64,000 nucleotides of DNA from Phyto melanocephala (Eukaryota; Arthropoda; Insecta; Diptera; Rhinophoridae): the NCBI GenBank assembly GCA_941918925.1, contig OW799233.1, forward strand, positions 116,573,833 to 116,637,832, in the 5' to 3' direction. Position 1 is the first letter of the stretch. Each line of letters starts with the position of its first letter. Below, one piece after another: positions 1 to 13,200 of the stretch. Under the pieces are notes generated by a model. It was given only the letters and a program-made list of their open reading frames with translations, was not told where the DNA came from and made no database searches. A program made the translations under genes and the position numbers.

Positions 1-180
1 ATTATTTTTGTTGTACATCGCTTATTTTAGAATTTAAGAAAATGATACGATAACGTATAACAAAATTTCGGCAATAATTATTCTTTTTCAATTACGAGTT
101 AGTCTTTACAAAATTGTATTTTAGTCGCAAGCATTTATCGTGTGCATCGCATTGAAAAAAATAAATTTTGAAAGTAAACA
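1..180 (+). other. 5' flank of the P450 gene
   Basis: AT-rich DNA immediately upstream of the P450 start codon. It should hold the 5' UTR and core promoter. No convincing TATA box or initiator could be singled out. Confidence 0.3.
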
Positions 181-2290
181 ATGTTTCGTGGATATTTTAT
201 CAAGGCTGAAAATAACTTTCAACGCTTTGTAAATTCATTAAATACATTTGCAACATCGGCTAATGTTAGTAGTTGTTTCTAAATAAAATATTATTTAATA
301 TGTACTGACATAGTTTTATTTTCATTAAGTTTCATAAAACTTTCAGTGAAGAATGGTTATCAGCAAAACCATTTCAAAGCTTACCTGGTCCCTCTAAATG
401 TCAACTTATAAGGTCGTTTTTGCCGGGAGGTATTAAACACCAATTAAAAATTAAAAAAATTCACAAAATAATTAAATAATTTTTAGGACAGTTTTATGAG
501 AAGTCATACGTAGAATTTAATCGCCAACTAAGATCCCAATATGGAGACATATTTCTGGTGCCAGGACTTTTTGGAAAACGTGATGTGCTATTCACTTACA
601 ATCCCAACGATTACCAACAAGTTTTTCGCACTGAAGGCATACATCCCATACGTAGAGGTTTCGATGTACTTCAATATCATCGCAAAAAACTCAGAAAGAA
701 TATTTTTAAACATGCTGTAGGCCTAGTGGCGGCGTGAGTTTAAAATTTTTTTTAACACAATTTGCCATAAGCTAAGAATGATATAAATATTAATCGCATC
801 ATCTTGTGCACAAAATTAAAGCTTTTTTGCATGTCCGCGAACAACGTCTCGTAAATAAAGTTCAAGAATTATAGAAATTAAGTGTTGCGATTCACGTAAT
901 CTTTATATCCATTAAGTGCAGGAACAATAGAAATAAAGTGTTGCGATTGACGTCGTAGTTATTTATATTTATTTATTTGGTCATCCTCTAGTCAAATTTT
1001 AACGTCTAACTTTAACTCTAGATAATTGCGTAAAGTATCTAGAAATTAAATTAATTAAAATTCCTTTAATTAATTTCCAGACAAGGAGAACTCTGGTCTA
1101 AATTTCGTTCTGTTGTCAATCCAGTACTTATGAATCCTAAAACCATCAAAATGTATATACCAAAAATTGATGCGACAGCCATGAAATTTGTCTACTGTAT
1201 AAGAAGTATAAGAGATCCAAATACTCAGGAAGTTCCCGAAAACTTTGATGATTATATTAAATTTTGGACCATGGATTCTGTTGGTGTAGTTGCTTTAGAT
1301 GCAGATTTAGATATGCTCAATAACAGTGAAGCAAATCCTAAGGCTAAAATCATTATTGATAACATGGAAGGATTCTTTCAGCTGTTACTTGAATTGGATA
1401 TGCAACCGTCATTGTGGAAAATCATACCAACGCCAAAATATAAAAAAATTATTTATTTGTTGGATTTACTAAATGAACTTGCATTGGAATATGTCAATCA
1501 ATCTATGGAAAGGATGGCCAAGATAAAGCTTGAAAAGCCACTTCATGAGCAAAGTATTTTGGAAAGACTTGTTGGCACAGATCCTCTGATTGCTGCAACT
1601 ATGGCAATGGATACAATTTTGGCAGGAATTGACACGGTAAGATAAATAATAAATTTATGCGGATTTATGTAAAATTCTTATTTTCTATAGACAGCTTCTG
1701 CTTTAGCCGGTTGTCTACTTAGTTTGTCAAATAATCCCAAGCAACAACAGAAATTAAGAGAAGAACTCTTACTGATATTGCCCCATAAAAATACTCCCTT
1801 AAGCCGGGACAATATGAAAAATCTACCCTATTTAAGAGCCTGTATTAAAGAGTCACTACGTCTATATCCCGTTGGCACGGGCAATTTCCGAACAACCGGA
1901 CAAGATGTTGTATTGAGTGGTTATCGTGTGCCTGCTAACACTGATGTTTCTATGACCGCTCAGTTGCTGTTAAGAGATCCGAAATATTATCAACATCCTG
2001 ACAAATTTTTACCAGAACGTTGGCTACGTTCAACAGCTTTACACGAAGAAGCAAAAGTTTGTCCGACCAATAAGGGAAATCCATTTATTTACCTGCCATT
2101 TGGTTTTGGTCCTCGTGTTTGCATCGGCAAACGCATAGTAGATTTGCAATTGGAAGCTGTATTAGCTAGATTAGTAAGAGATTTCGAGATAAAATTCGAT
2201 TATCCATTAGAAGATATGTATAAAACGAATATTATTAATGTGCCGGCCAAGCCACTTAAGTTTAAGTTTTGTGACCTGAATCAACAATGA
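181..2290 (+). CDS. Cyp12: CYP12-family mitochondrial cytochrome P450, five exons
   Basis: Spliced exons 181-264, 330-429, 487-733, 1081-1636 and 1691-2290 give 1587 nt, or 528 residues plus stop, the usual length for insect mitochondrial P450s. All introns are GT-AG. Seen in order: a basic and polar N-terminus suited to mitochondrial targeting with no membrane anchor, the LPGP turn in exon 2, the I-helix AGIDTT across the exon 4/5 junction, the K-helix ESLR, the PERW motif and the heme loop FGFGPRVCIGKR with the cysteine ligand. Known of the family: CYP12 enzymes are haem monooxygenases of the mitochondrial matrix, reduced by adrenodoxin, and some act on xenobiotics including insecticides. 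The acceptor at 329/330 was chosen because the stronger-looking TTTCAG at 346 would put a TGA in frame. No stop or frameshift is visible, so the gene looks functional. The subfamily (12A or other) is not resolved. Confidence 0.93.
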
Positions 2291-2550
2291 AATGTTTTTC
2301 AATATCATTAAGCAAATCTAATAGACAGAGATCTGGGTTTACCCTAAAGACCCGACATAATATTACTAGCCATTCACATATCTTTTACCAATGTTAACGA
2401 ATACATAAATATGTACGACTTCCTTAACATGACAAAACAATTTGTTTAACTTTATTTTAGTCCTAAAGCCTCTAGCTTTAAACAACACACAAAACTGACA
2501 AAGACTCTTCCATCATTTTGACAGGGAAAAAAATCGATTTTGCAATACAA

Positions 2551-2556
2551 AATAAA
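2551..2556 (+). terminator. candidate poly(A) signal of the P450 gene
   Basis: AATAAA about 260 nt after the P450 stop codon, followed by a T-rich stretch. It is the best canonical hexamer in the 3' flank, but such hexamers are frequent by chance in DNA this AT-rich. Confidence 0.35.
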
Positions 2557-4310
2557 AAATAATTTTTTTTTTTGTTTCTATGCCACAGAACATAAAATTT
2601 GACCTCGACTTTGAGACGTCAAATAAAATAAATAATCAACATAAAATATATAAATTCTTGACCTAATACAACATGGAACACAACAACTGACAAGTTTAGT
2701 AATAAAAATATAAAGAAATGGAAAAAAAAACGAACAAAACGACATAAACATAAATAAAATGGTGTTAAAAATTACAAATATCAGCATGACACTACAACTT
2801 CCGGTAACGCAACAACAACAACAGTAATAATAAAATAATAAGAAAAACGATGTAAAACTGAAAAATTTAGGAAGTGCACTTAACGCACATAAAAATACAA
2901 AAGCATAGAAAACAAAAAACCTGTTGGATTCCTTATATAACTTTCTTTCATTTTCATTTTCGTTTTTTTTTTGTGGGAAAAAAGACATAAAAAAGAGCTT
3001 AAACTCAAACATACATAGCAGAAAGCATTTAGCCTAAACAAATTCAATTTGACAGTTAACTGACTTGCTACAACTGTCATCAATTCGGCTCAGCTAGAAG
3101 GCAATAACAAAGACAAAGCAGTAAAAGTGTTTGTAAGCATTACAATACAAAACATGGCAAACATAATCATAAACTTTTACGACATTTCATTCAGTATTTC
3201 TTTTATTATTCGGTATCCTGCAACATGTCTGTGTCTCTTTCGCACAGAAATGAGTATAAAATAAATGTTTACGATTTTTACGACTTTTAGACACGTGTTA
3301 AATGCGTAAAAAATTACACACAGTGAATGTGATGAGTATTCAGCACGAGTTTTCTTTCATTCAATTTTTTTTTTTGCATGCAAAAAAGGTTAAGAACATA
3401 AAACTAACCTAGGTTTATTTGAAGTAGAACAAAAACAAAGCAATTCTTTTGGTTTTCTTTAAAATTTAATAAATCAATTTAAGTAAATTTTTGTTTTATT
3501 TTGGACACTGAAAAAAAGTTTAACTGAACACTACATTTGTCTCTTTCTGCTTTCGCTATGTTGCACAGTAAACGAGGAAGAAGAGAGAAAAGAATGCAGG
3601 AAATGATGGATTAATAGGAAGTAAAAATATGTACTCTCTATTAATCTGTCAAAAACAGTTAAAAAACACACCCTAAACTCTGAGACAGTAAGACATACAT
3701 ACACACCTTATTTTTCTCTTATTTTAGTTTCTGTAATTTTGCGAAAGTTAGTCGAATTTTGAATACCTTAACGGGCTTAATTTTAATAGACTAGATTGGG
3801 TAAAGAGTAAAGCAGAATACTGATTGTTCAAAAACTTGTTATTCCTTTAACAAAAATAAATTAAAGTTTATATTATTTCAAGATGCTTATCCTCTGAGTT
3901 GGTTTGAATTTTCATCCTAAACAGGCCCAAAAAATTACACCAAAGTCTGTGGTCACAAGTAATAAAAGCCTAAATCGAAAAATATACTTTTGAAATAAAT
4001 CAATTTTAATGAGTTTAAAAATAAAGAATTTTGTTCTAAAAAATATATTTACAATTAAGCACATATTACAGTGCAATATACTGAACCAAATTGGTAATGG
4101 CATTTTAAGTAGCTAATAAAATTTAATTCTATATTCCAAAATAAAAATCTTGATTTGAAAGTTTAAAGCAACTTATATTATTTTTTGAATAGTGTATTTT
4201 TCTTGAAAATAAAAAGTGTATGCACGCAAAGAAAACTCCTGGTTGTGGTAATCATAATCGAAGAGCAACATACTATTATTATATTATTATTATATTATTA
4301 TATTGCTTGT
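2557..4310. other. intergenic, no gene recognised
   Basis: AT-rich DNA with short homopolymer runs and an (ATT)n-like run near 4270-4305. Open frames on the minus strand near 2578-3083 are low-complexity, rich in F, C and Y, and have no recognisable domain, so they are not called as genes. Confidence 0.5.
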
Positions 4311-4374
4311 TTTTGATAACTAAATATCGTTGCAAAGAAAATAATATGACCGTAGTGATCATGTCGTAACCATG
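4311..4374 (+). repeat. dispersed repeat, copy 1 (partner 42412-42472)
   Basis: About 60 bp, including ATAATATGACCG and GTGATCATGTCGTAACCATG, recur with few changes at 42412-42472 in the same orientation. No transposon ends are visible around either copy, so this is an unclassified dispersed repeat. Confidence 0.6.
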
Positions 4375-4520
4375 TTATGTTTTGCGAACCGTTTTGGCCC
4401 AGTGAGGTTTCCGGCTAGCTTGTTTGTGGCGATAGCTCAGGCTGGTTCCAAACCTCTCACTGGCCACGCAACCGCTCATAAAACAAACTGAAAAATACAA
4501 CAAAAAACACTACAGAGAAT

Positions 4521-5451
4521 CACTGTTGGCAAAAGTGGCATTTGTGGCACTATTAATTGTTTAATGGCACGATGGCACGCTCAATAAAATTTTGGCACTT
4601 TTTCAAACAATTAAAAAGTTATAATTTTACTTACTTTTTAAGAAATATATTTTTTATTAAAAAGAAATAAATGCTTTTTCTTCCTTGTAAATACTAAAAT
4701 GCGAAACTATGGACTGCACAGTATCAAAAAATTTGGCCTTTTTAGTACATTTATATGTTGGAAAATGTGTTAATCGATTTTTGACCTTAGTTCAAGTACC
4801 TGATGGTTCCGCTCAATCGATTTAAAATGCTATTATGAACGTTTTACATAACAAAGAAATTCCTAAAAAAAAATTTAATCGGATTTGCCTCAGATAATTG
4901 TTCGGTTATGATGGGAAAGAAAAATTATGTGCAGGGTCTGCTTAAAGAAGTTCAACCAAATTTGTATATTAATGGTTGTATCTGCCACAATTTGAATTTA
5001 GTGTCCGGCTTCAGGGAAACACTTCATCATCATTAATTCAACCTAAGAGTTTATTAAAATCCAACTCAAAATGTTGTTATGAAACTGATGTCTAAAAAAT
5101 AATTACCCAAACAAATGTTACAAATACAGATTTTGTAAACGAGGCTTAAATAGAATTTTATAACTATTATTTAACAATACATGTATATTTAATATATCCC
5201 TATTTTGTAATAATAATTTAACATTATGTATTTATTTAATAAATGTATTTATTTATTTATAATTTATCTATATAAATTTTTTAGATATTGAAGTTTGAAA
5301 ATTTTTTTGTATATATGTAATAATAAAACTGAATAAATGGATTTAATTTTTTTAAATATGTAGACATATGTATATATTTGTTATGGCACTTTTTAAGATG
5401 TTTTGGCACTTTTTAGCTAAAATTTTGGCACTTTTTGGCTAACCGTCACTG
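4521..5451. mobile_element. decayed hAT transposon
   Basis: The ends begin CACTGTTGGC on the left and, reading inward from the right, CAGTGACGGT, followed on both sides by repeated GGCAC/AGTGCC blocks. The flanks CAGAGAAT (4513-4520) and CAGATAAT (5452-5459) match at 7 of 8 positions, which is the 8-bp target duplication expected of hAT elements. The interior carries a recognisable transposase fragment. At 931 bp with the reading frame broken, the element is internally deleted and dead. Several GGCACTTTTT blocks near the right end look like subterminal repeats. Confidence 0.75.
4875..5012 (+). pseudogene. hAT transposase fragment
   Basis: An uninterrupted stretch of about 46 codons reads IGFASDNCSVMMGKKN, then LLKEVQPN and CICHNLNL. 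This matches the conserved hAT core around the second catalytic aspartate (FASD...VMxG) and the following CxxH segment of the transposase RNase H-like fold. Sequence on both sides is out of frame and stop-rich. There is no start codon and no C-terminal dimerisation region. It is a relic of the autonomous parent of the surrounding hAT element. Confidence 0.8.
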
Positions 5452-5459
5452 CAGATAAT

Positions 5460-8400
5460 ACTATTACAAACTCCACCACACAAAGAATTCACGAGAGTCA
5501 GGTGTTTACTCCCGTTTTGCCCACTTAACCATGTCGCAGTAGCATCCGCTGTAAAATTTCTCTGCGACCCATAGATGCTTGTTAATTAATAATCTTAAGA
5601 GAGTTCGAAGCGACTTAAGTCAAGATGCTTTGTTTGATTAGGTTAAATAAATGGGAGTTTGAGGAAAAAATTAAGCCTTGATCACAATAGTACGTAAATC
5701 TTGTTTCTTTCTTAAGTTGAGTTAAGCGTTTTATGTTTGTAACCACAGATATATTGCTTCTTTCAGAATTAAATATTTAAGCATCAAAGTAACAAGTCAC
5801 TATACTACTTGCCGTTAAAAAAATTACTTTTAATGGCATTTACGGACTTATTTAGTTGACACTGCCATCAAGATAATATCAAAATTTGTTTAAATGAAGT
5901 AATTTAACAATAAAAACACCCAAAAAAATATTTAACTATTTTGATCAAATTTGGAAATAAAAAATTTCGAACGTTAATGCAATCAAAATTAAATTATATA
6001 ATTGGCAGATTTACATTACACATTTACAACTCTTCAACAAATTAAACGAATTAAAATCATGACAATAAAATATGATGACGACCTAATGAATTCACCAATT
6101 GGCAAAAATCTTGGGATCATATATTGTTTTCTCCCAAATCGTTCATACTTCTTAATATTAAATTAAATGTAAGTTATTGCAATGAAAATTTTCGGCTGAG
6201 TTTATTTTTTACTTTATGTAGACTCTAATATTGCCTCTGTTTGATCATACAATTTTCAAGGTTATTTTTAAATAATATAACTTATTTTCATTATGACTTT
6301 TTACCTAAAAAAAAAGAAAGAAAAATGATTGAATACAAAACATAAAACTTTAAGTTCTTTGCAAAACGACTTCAAACAGTAAATCTCTTAAAAATAAAAC
6401 TTTTTTACATCCATTACAACAAACAAACAAGGCTCGGCATAAGTGTTAGACTATACAGCCATGCATACACGTCCACACATATTCACACATACTTAGTATG
6501 TTTGTAGGATTTTCCATAAGGAGAATGAGAATGTCTGCGACACAAAACTGTCACTGGCAGTTATATTTAATGCCATTGATGGTTGAAACATTTCTTTGTG
6601 TCTACTCAACTCAATTCCACTTTAGAGTTTCTCTACTGTTCTCTGCAGTACATGCCAACAACATAAACACAACCCAATGCTTTTGGCTAAAGGCCCCAAG
6701 AAATTAAAAGAGGGGAGAGTTTAAAAATACTTATTGTAGTACTGGGGAAAAAATAAATGGGAAGTAAAACAAAAACATAAATACATATAAACGTACACAT
6801 ATACATATACAAGTATATAAGTGTTCTTAGCTTTAATGAAATTTGTGTAGCATTCATCAATTTAAACACACATACACACAAGTAGTTACATCAATTCAGA
6901 GAAACCCGAAATTAAATTCTTTTGCATTTTTTATTGGACTTTTTTGAGAGGATGTGTAAAATAAGTTGGTGCAAAAGGAGGAAGAAGAAGTAGGAAACAC
7001 ATTGAGATATTTCATCATCATCATTGCCATCATCAGTAGAGTCAGTCGTAAAACTTTACAACACTAACAACTTAACACAACATTTGCCAGGAAACCATTG
7101 TGTGAAAAAAAGAGATGCAAGACGGGCAATAACAGCAGTAAAAACGGCCAAAAGAAATGTAAAAATAAAAACAAAAATTCCACAAAAAAGTGGGCTACAT
7201 AAAGCATCCATACAACCATCATGCAGTGGGTGTAAAAATTTCTCAACAAAATATAAAATATATTTTTATATAATTTAATTTTTTTTTAATTAATCATCCT
7301 AAATATATCGCCTCAGATTTGCTTAAGTAATATTAAATATAAATCTTTAAGCATGTAACAAACATTTCTTAGAAGTTGGCATTAGAATGTTCATATTAGT
7401 CATTTCCACTGTTCTACAACATCAACATTAATGTTTCTGCAAATACATCCTCATAATAAGGTTTCATAGCTAATGGTTGCATTGTACGAATATGTAACAA
7501 AATAGACGAGAACTTAAAAACTTCCCTCAAAAACTCTTAAAAAAAAGAAGATAAAAAAAACACGAACACGAAGAACATTTTAGCACAAATCTACAAGCAA
7601 CCACCCCAAGTTAAACAATTCATTGTAAAACTCCCATCCGTTATCAGTCCTGTTTACTCCTCTTTAGCCAACAGACCAGCCAGTAATGGCAACAACAACA
7701 CAAGCATCAGAATCATGTGTTCCTTTTTATTTAAACCATTTGAATCTAAAGTTTATGGGATGCTTTTGTATAATCATTCAAGGTTTATTTGTGTGTGCGG
7801 GCAAGTGGAGGTTATAAAGCAAGAGATATTTTAGCATTTCACCACCAACCAATTCGTCGTTTATACACATTCACACAACATACATACATGCATACATACA
7901 TATGTAAATGTATGTGTTTGACTCATACATCAAGGATATTCACGTTTTGTCTGGTGATATGTCATGATTTGTTGCTACTGCTGGCTGCTCGTGTAACTGT
8001 CGTTATTGTTGTTGTTGTTGTTGTTGTTGTTTATACTGTTACTCAGCAGGAAATAAGGAAGGAAAACAACTCTACTTCACCTGCTTCTTCTTTATTGCTT
8101 TCATTAAATGTTTTTATCTATATGCAAGCATGTGTGTATTTGGCTTTGTTGTTTCTATATGTTGCCCATTTCATTTTTCTTGTGAGAGGGAGTTTTTCTT
8201 ATTCCTCTATCTCATCAACAATTTTTTTTTTTTGGTTTCTTTTTTGATTTAGCTTAAAAAAGGTAATCGTTACTGTTTTTGCTGTTGGATAGCAATTCAT
8301 CATAGAAAATGGCGGAAGATTTTACAACAGACATTTGTGTGTGTGTGTGTGTGGACATTTAAAAACATTTGTACAAACATACAGCAAAATCTTTTAATGT

Positions 8401-8636
8401 TCATATTTGCATGCTGTAAGAAAAAATTAACACTTTCTTTAAAAAATTCTTAAATTTAAAATGGTATATTTAGTTTAAAGAAAAATTTATAAAGTCTTAA
8501 CTTTAAGTTTATAAAAGCTTCAATTATGATACAAAAAAGGATTTAATTAGTACATATTGCTTATTGTATAAGTAGGTTAGGAATAAAGGTCTGGAAAGTC
8601 AATAAGTGTATTGAACATCTTTCTAATAAAGCACTT
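5460..8636. other. intergenic, microsatellites only
   Basis: No gene or transposon was recognised. Simple repeats are present: (TTG)n at 8007-8031, (GT)n at 8336-8352 and CATA/TACA-rich stretches near 7875-7905. Open frames here, for example around 7789-8247, consist of low-complexity residues over these repeats and have no domain. Confidence 0.5.
8007..8031 (+). repeat. (TTG)n microsatellite
   Basis: Eight uninterrupted TTG units. Confidence 0.95.
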
Positions 8637-8724
8637 ACATATCGTTGTTCGTAAATTATTGTGTTCTATGTGACATATAAAACCTATATATATAGACCAC
8701 AATAATTTACGAACGACGATATGT
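8637..8724. repeat. 88-bp near-perfect hairpin
   Basis: Arms 8637-8663 and 8698-8724 are 27-bp inverted repeats differing at one base (CGTTGTTCG against the complement of CGACGACG), with a 34-nt loop. No target duplication or family relation to other repeats in the window was seen. It may be a solitary palindromic MITE relic or a transcribed hairpin; the sequence cannot decide. Confidence 0.7.
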
Positions 8725-9586
8725 CGAAATTCAAGAGGTCAATACTGTGAAGGAAATAGTAAACTACATCGTACATTGCAGCTGAAATGGACTAGTTGCA
8801 GCATAGTCCTATGTAATGCTATCACAGACCATTTAATTTTCAAATAAGAGTTTTTAGTTTAATGCCAAAATCACAATGAATTTGTGGACTTAAAAATATA
8901 ATTTTATCTAGCAAGAGCTCGTTAATTATCTATTGTTGTGACACAGAATCGTTTTACAATTACTCTGTAGTAATGCAAAGCTTAACTATATAACCCAGCG
9001 CTAGGACATTGTAATGTTAAATAGACCACCTTTAGAGTACCATATGGATCAAACTTGGCAGGCACTACGAAATAACCTCAAAAAAAAAAGAACCCCCTTT
9101 GAAATAAAGTAAAAAATCAAGGTCGTTTGTTATGTCATAATTTTCGCATGATAAATCTAAAACATTATTTCCTGGAACTATTTCTTAAACGTTTTTTTTT
9201 TTTTTTTTTAAAACTTTATAAATTTCGGAATAGCGCATAGGCACTAATAAATTAAAATCCAACACTTTAAGCTTGGACAGTGCCACATTTTAGTCACTGA
9301 TTATAACTACACTATTGCCGTGAAATTCTTTATGAATAAATGTGAACTATTTTACTTTGGACATGGAAAGCACTTTCAGCAGATCATTGAACCGTATTTG
9401 TTTGAGAAACGCACTACTAAGATCTTGCTTTCCAATTGTTTTTTTAATGGCATAGCGGTACAACATGCAACGATTACATCTTATTTTATAATGCTGTAAC
9501 TGGTAGCCATTAGCAGTAATGGTTTAAGGTTGGTTTAGCTTATCATTAGTTAAAAAAAATTCTAAAAGACATTTCCAATTCTTTTT
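8725..9586. other. intergenic, no feature recognised
   Basis: AT-rich DNA with a T run at 9190-9210. No coding similarity or paired ends were found. Confidence 0.4.
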
Positions 9587-10290
9587 TATACCCACCAGCA
9601 AAAACATGATGCAGGGGTATATGCATTTTGTCATTCTAGTTGTAACAAATCGAAGTACTGATACTCATTTTATATCCCATAGTATTAAAGTATATTGTAT
9701 TTTTTGAGTCAAGGTTGCATTTAAGGGCAATCTAATATGTTCGTCTGTCTATCCGCTATTTCCTCCGTTGATGCACAATATAGCTTGGACTTAAAAAGGA
9801 GTTGCAAATGGTCTAAGTCAGTCTTTTTGACATCAAATAAGATGCTATAGAATCTGAACAGGTATATTTATTGAGCAAAAAAATATGTTTTCTTGAAACT
9901 ATGCAAGTATAGGATTTTGGCTAATACTACTGTTAAAACGGAAAATAAAGACGACACGCCTACTTTAACGCCTCACTTCTATAGAATTCTTTTTCTTAAA
10001 TTTATAAACTTTCTCTACAGACAAATATTTGGAAGTATAATGTTCTCTATGTTTTAGTATCTAAGTAGAAAGCATTATGAGAAATTAATTTGACATTTCA
10101 AATTAAGGTGATACAGCCACATATACGACACGACCACCTTCCAAATAACGATCTTTCTTTTATTCATATAATTTCTCTATGCACAATGATTTGGGAAGAA
10201 TAAGGATGTCTAAATTGCAATATCTAAACTAAATTCTTTAGCAGAAATTACTTTGACATGCCTACTTTAACGCCCACTTCTGATATGTTG
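9587..10290 (+). mobile_element. decayed DINE-1-like (HINE) element, 3' end missing
   Basis: Begins TTATACCCACCAGC and soon pairs with GCAGGGGTATA, the 5' hairpin typical of the family. TTTTGTCATTCT and a degraded GTCTGTC tract follow, and later CACGCCTACTTTAACGC blocks near 9955 and 10255. The same order of modules occurs in HINE copies 1, 4 and 5. The characteristic 3' GATTCGGC hairpin is absent, so this is an old, 3'-truncated copy. Confidence 0.65.
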
Positions 10291-10299
10291 TGATAAAAA

Positions 10300-13200
10300 A
10301 AATTTTAAATACTTAGGTTTTATTTTGAAACTGAATATAAGAAAATTTATTAGCAAATTGAACATAAACAACAAATTTTTAATTTAAAGAAATTATTCTA
10401 TAGTGATTACAAATGTTAATAAAATAATATTTTTTTTTTTAGTTTCTAAGGCATTTTTAAAATTAAGTATTAGTATACGGTGAGAAAAATCATCATCCTT
10501 GCGGCAATTTCAAGGCATATTTGTCAACAGTCTAACAAGTTCATATATTTGTGGTCATTTAAATCGGAGTCTTAATTATAACCCATCAAACTATTTATTT
10601 CTATTCCAACAGATAAATAAGATTTGGCTATGGTTGTACCTGACCAAGTTCACTAATACATTTAAGCCGAGCCTAAGATAAAAAAAATCTTTGTCCTATT
10701 TTGCCTTAAATGTCAAAAGTCATTTATTTATTTTGAGAATCTTGTCTAACTTAGCTTTATATTAAATTCTTATTAATATATTATTTTACCACAACTATTT
10801 TCATTTAAAAACCCACACATTCTTTACATATTTCTAGCATTGGAGATTTTGTTTTAGTATAAAGAAATCCTATTAACCTAAATTTGTATTTTCGGGTATT
10901 TTTCTGCATATCACTGTCATCATCAACGACAACGGCCTTAGGCTTTTTATAAACAACAACATTCCAACAAGCCAACACATACACTCCTGTATAATTTTAT
11001 ATCCTTAAAATAGGCTGGTAAAATACCCGTAAAGCTTATCAGCAACCATTAAAGCCCATTGGCATGTAAAAAAATACTCCAAAATGTAGAGAGAAAAAAA
11101 CTGAAACAATCGCTCACATTCACAATCTGCAGACAGCCAGCCAGCCAGCCCATAACGGCAGAATATGCCGCATTGCATATATATATTTACATACATATGT
11201 ACATACGTATAGAAGTACAGAGTGAATGGAGAAATTTTAAGCCAAAACGGTAGACGTATATGAGTGAGTTTGAAGGAGAGTGTGAGCACATCAATTTAAC
11301 TGTCAGAAAGTTTATTCACCCACAAATATCAGTTTCCAAAATAACAGCACAACAAAAAATAGCAAATACTAGATCTGCACCATGACATTTTATAACAAAA
11401 AGAAACGAAATTTTTTAACTAAATATTTAAAAGTTTATTTTTTCTTTCTCTTTAAGTAAGGCTGGTTACGAACTATTCCTGTATCATTGGCAGACCAAAA
11501 GCTGTAAGCGTTACGGTTGTGGGTTTAATAAAATTGTATATCTTACGTTTATGATGTGTTACTCTGGCCGAATATGGCTGACTATACAGTTGCACATATA
11601 AATAAAGTGAAGATAATTAAAAGAGTTAATTCATTTTTTATTTTATGCGTATATAACACTAGATGGTTTTTATTTTTAATTGCGGCAAACTTGTTTAAAA
11701 AAAATTTTAAATTTTTTAGATTAAATTTTAAGAAATGAATATTCATAATGATAATTTCGTAGACCTTTGGTTTTCGGGTACCGTTGCTTTATGATTCATA
11801 TCTTGTCAGTTAAAAAACTTTTTTCATCAGTTCCATTTTTGCTTCCTCTTAATAACTAAGATAATTTGAAATCAAAAGATAAATTTGGGGAAACTAAGTT
11901 TCAACCAAGTCCAAAGTTAGTAGAGCGTTCTTCTATTTTCCACCATCATTTAAGTACGTATTAAAACAAAAACAGAATAAATTCTTCTGATTACGGAATC
12001 TACATTATCATTTATCTATTTAAAATTAATCAAGCTTATTAATTAAAATTCATCGATATTTTATCAACTCTGCTCTAAATACAACAATTTATACGTTGGT
12101 TCGTTCACTCAAAACTTTTGACAATTTTTCAAGTCTTTAATAATATTGCGTTCGTTTTCACTTAAGGCAGAGTTAGTTTGTACATTCTGTGCTGTTATGA
12201 ATTAGCTGTTTTCTTTCTTTTCAATTGAAAATTTCTATCTGTGGTTTGTTGTTCCGTTTTTTGTTCTATTCTGTTGCGGACAAAACTGTAGAAAATATAA
12301 TTCAACGTTAGGTGACAGCCATTAAGAGTGAAAGAGCTGAGATTAAACAGCGTTTGTTTTAAAGGTGGCTGCAACAGAGACACTGTCTTTGAGTTTTCTT
12401 TTGTAAGAACAACTTTTCAAAAAAGTATTAGTATGAAAGTCACTTAAATATGTGCTAGAAATTGGAAAATGGGACATGATATAGGACGATAGTAGCTACA
12501 TTACCTCGTATTTAGTTTTTTTCAGTCATGTTGGGCTTCGAACATCTTTTAAATGTAGTTACACCATGTACTTCTATTAAAAGTGAAGTATATATGGCAA
12601 TAGCTGTAATCTACATAGAGTGAAAGTTTTGGCAGTTGTTTTTTTGTATGGACGAGGTAAAATATATTTAAAAAAAATAATAATAAGCTAAGAAATATTC
12701 AATTGCTCTTACACGAAATTAAGTTCCAAGTAAGCGATTTGAGAACATTGAACCCTTTTATACATCTGTCTCAGGATAATAGAGGCATGTTTTAAACTTT
12801 TTTAGCCAACCTGTCAGTCATCCTGCTGCTGTTGTTGTTAAATGTTAAGCCTATAGAATAAAATTGGCTTAGAGTTTATCATATTGTGTAACTGCGATAT
12901 GCGGGATGGCTAACAATACAACAACAATAACAAAAAAACTATTATATAGATTGATTGGTTAAAGCCCAGACAAATGTGTGAAGATCTATCAATATAAAAG
13001 TTGTTGTATTTTGTAGCATTTATTTGTATATTTTTTATATATAAATTTTAGTATTTGTGTAAAGAATTTCACTAGTTCGTACGTGTTCAACACTTAATGG
13101 TTTATTTATGGCTATTGTTTGAAATATGGGTCAAATTTAAAAATATTACGTGAAAATTGGCAAATTTTTATGAAAATCCTGTTAATATAAAAGTTTAAAT

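Noticed and set aside
2578..3083. Minus-strand open frames of 144 and 67 codons
   Set aside because: Low-complexity residues over AT-rich repeats, no domain, no splice or promoter context.
4396..4465. Possible tRNA or tRNA-derived SINE (TGGCCCAGTGAGG resembles an A box, GGTTCCAAACC a B box)
   Set aside because: No acceptor, D, anticodon and T stems fold together; the segment is better described as an imperfect inverted repeat.
7789..8247. Plus-strand open frame of 152 codons
   Set aside because: Runs through (TTG)n, giving a run of valines, and other simple sequence; no domain and no conservation evidence.
11005..11289. Overlapping open frames on both strands near 11.1 kb
   Set aside because: No domain, and the composition is that of CATA/TACA-rich intergenic DNA.
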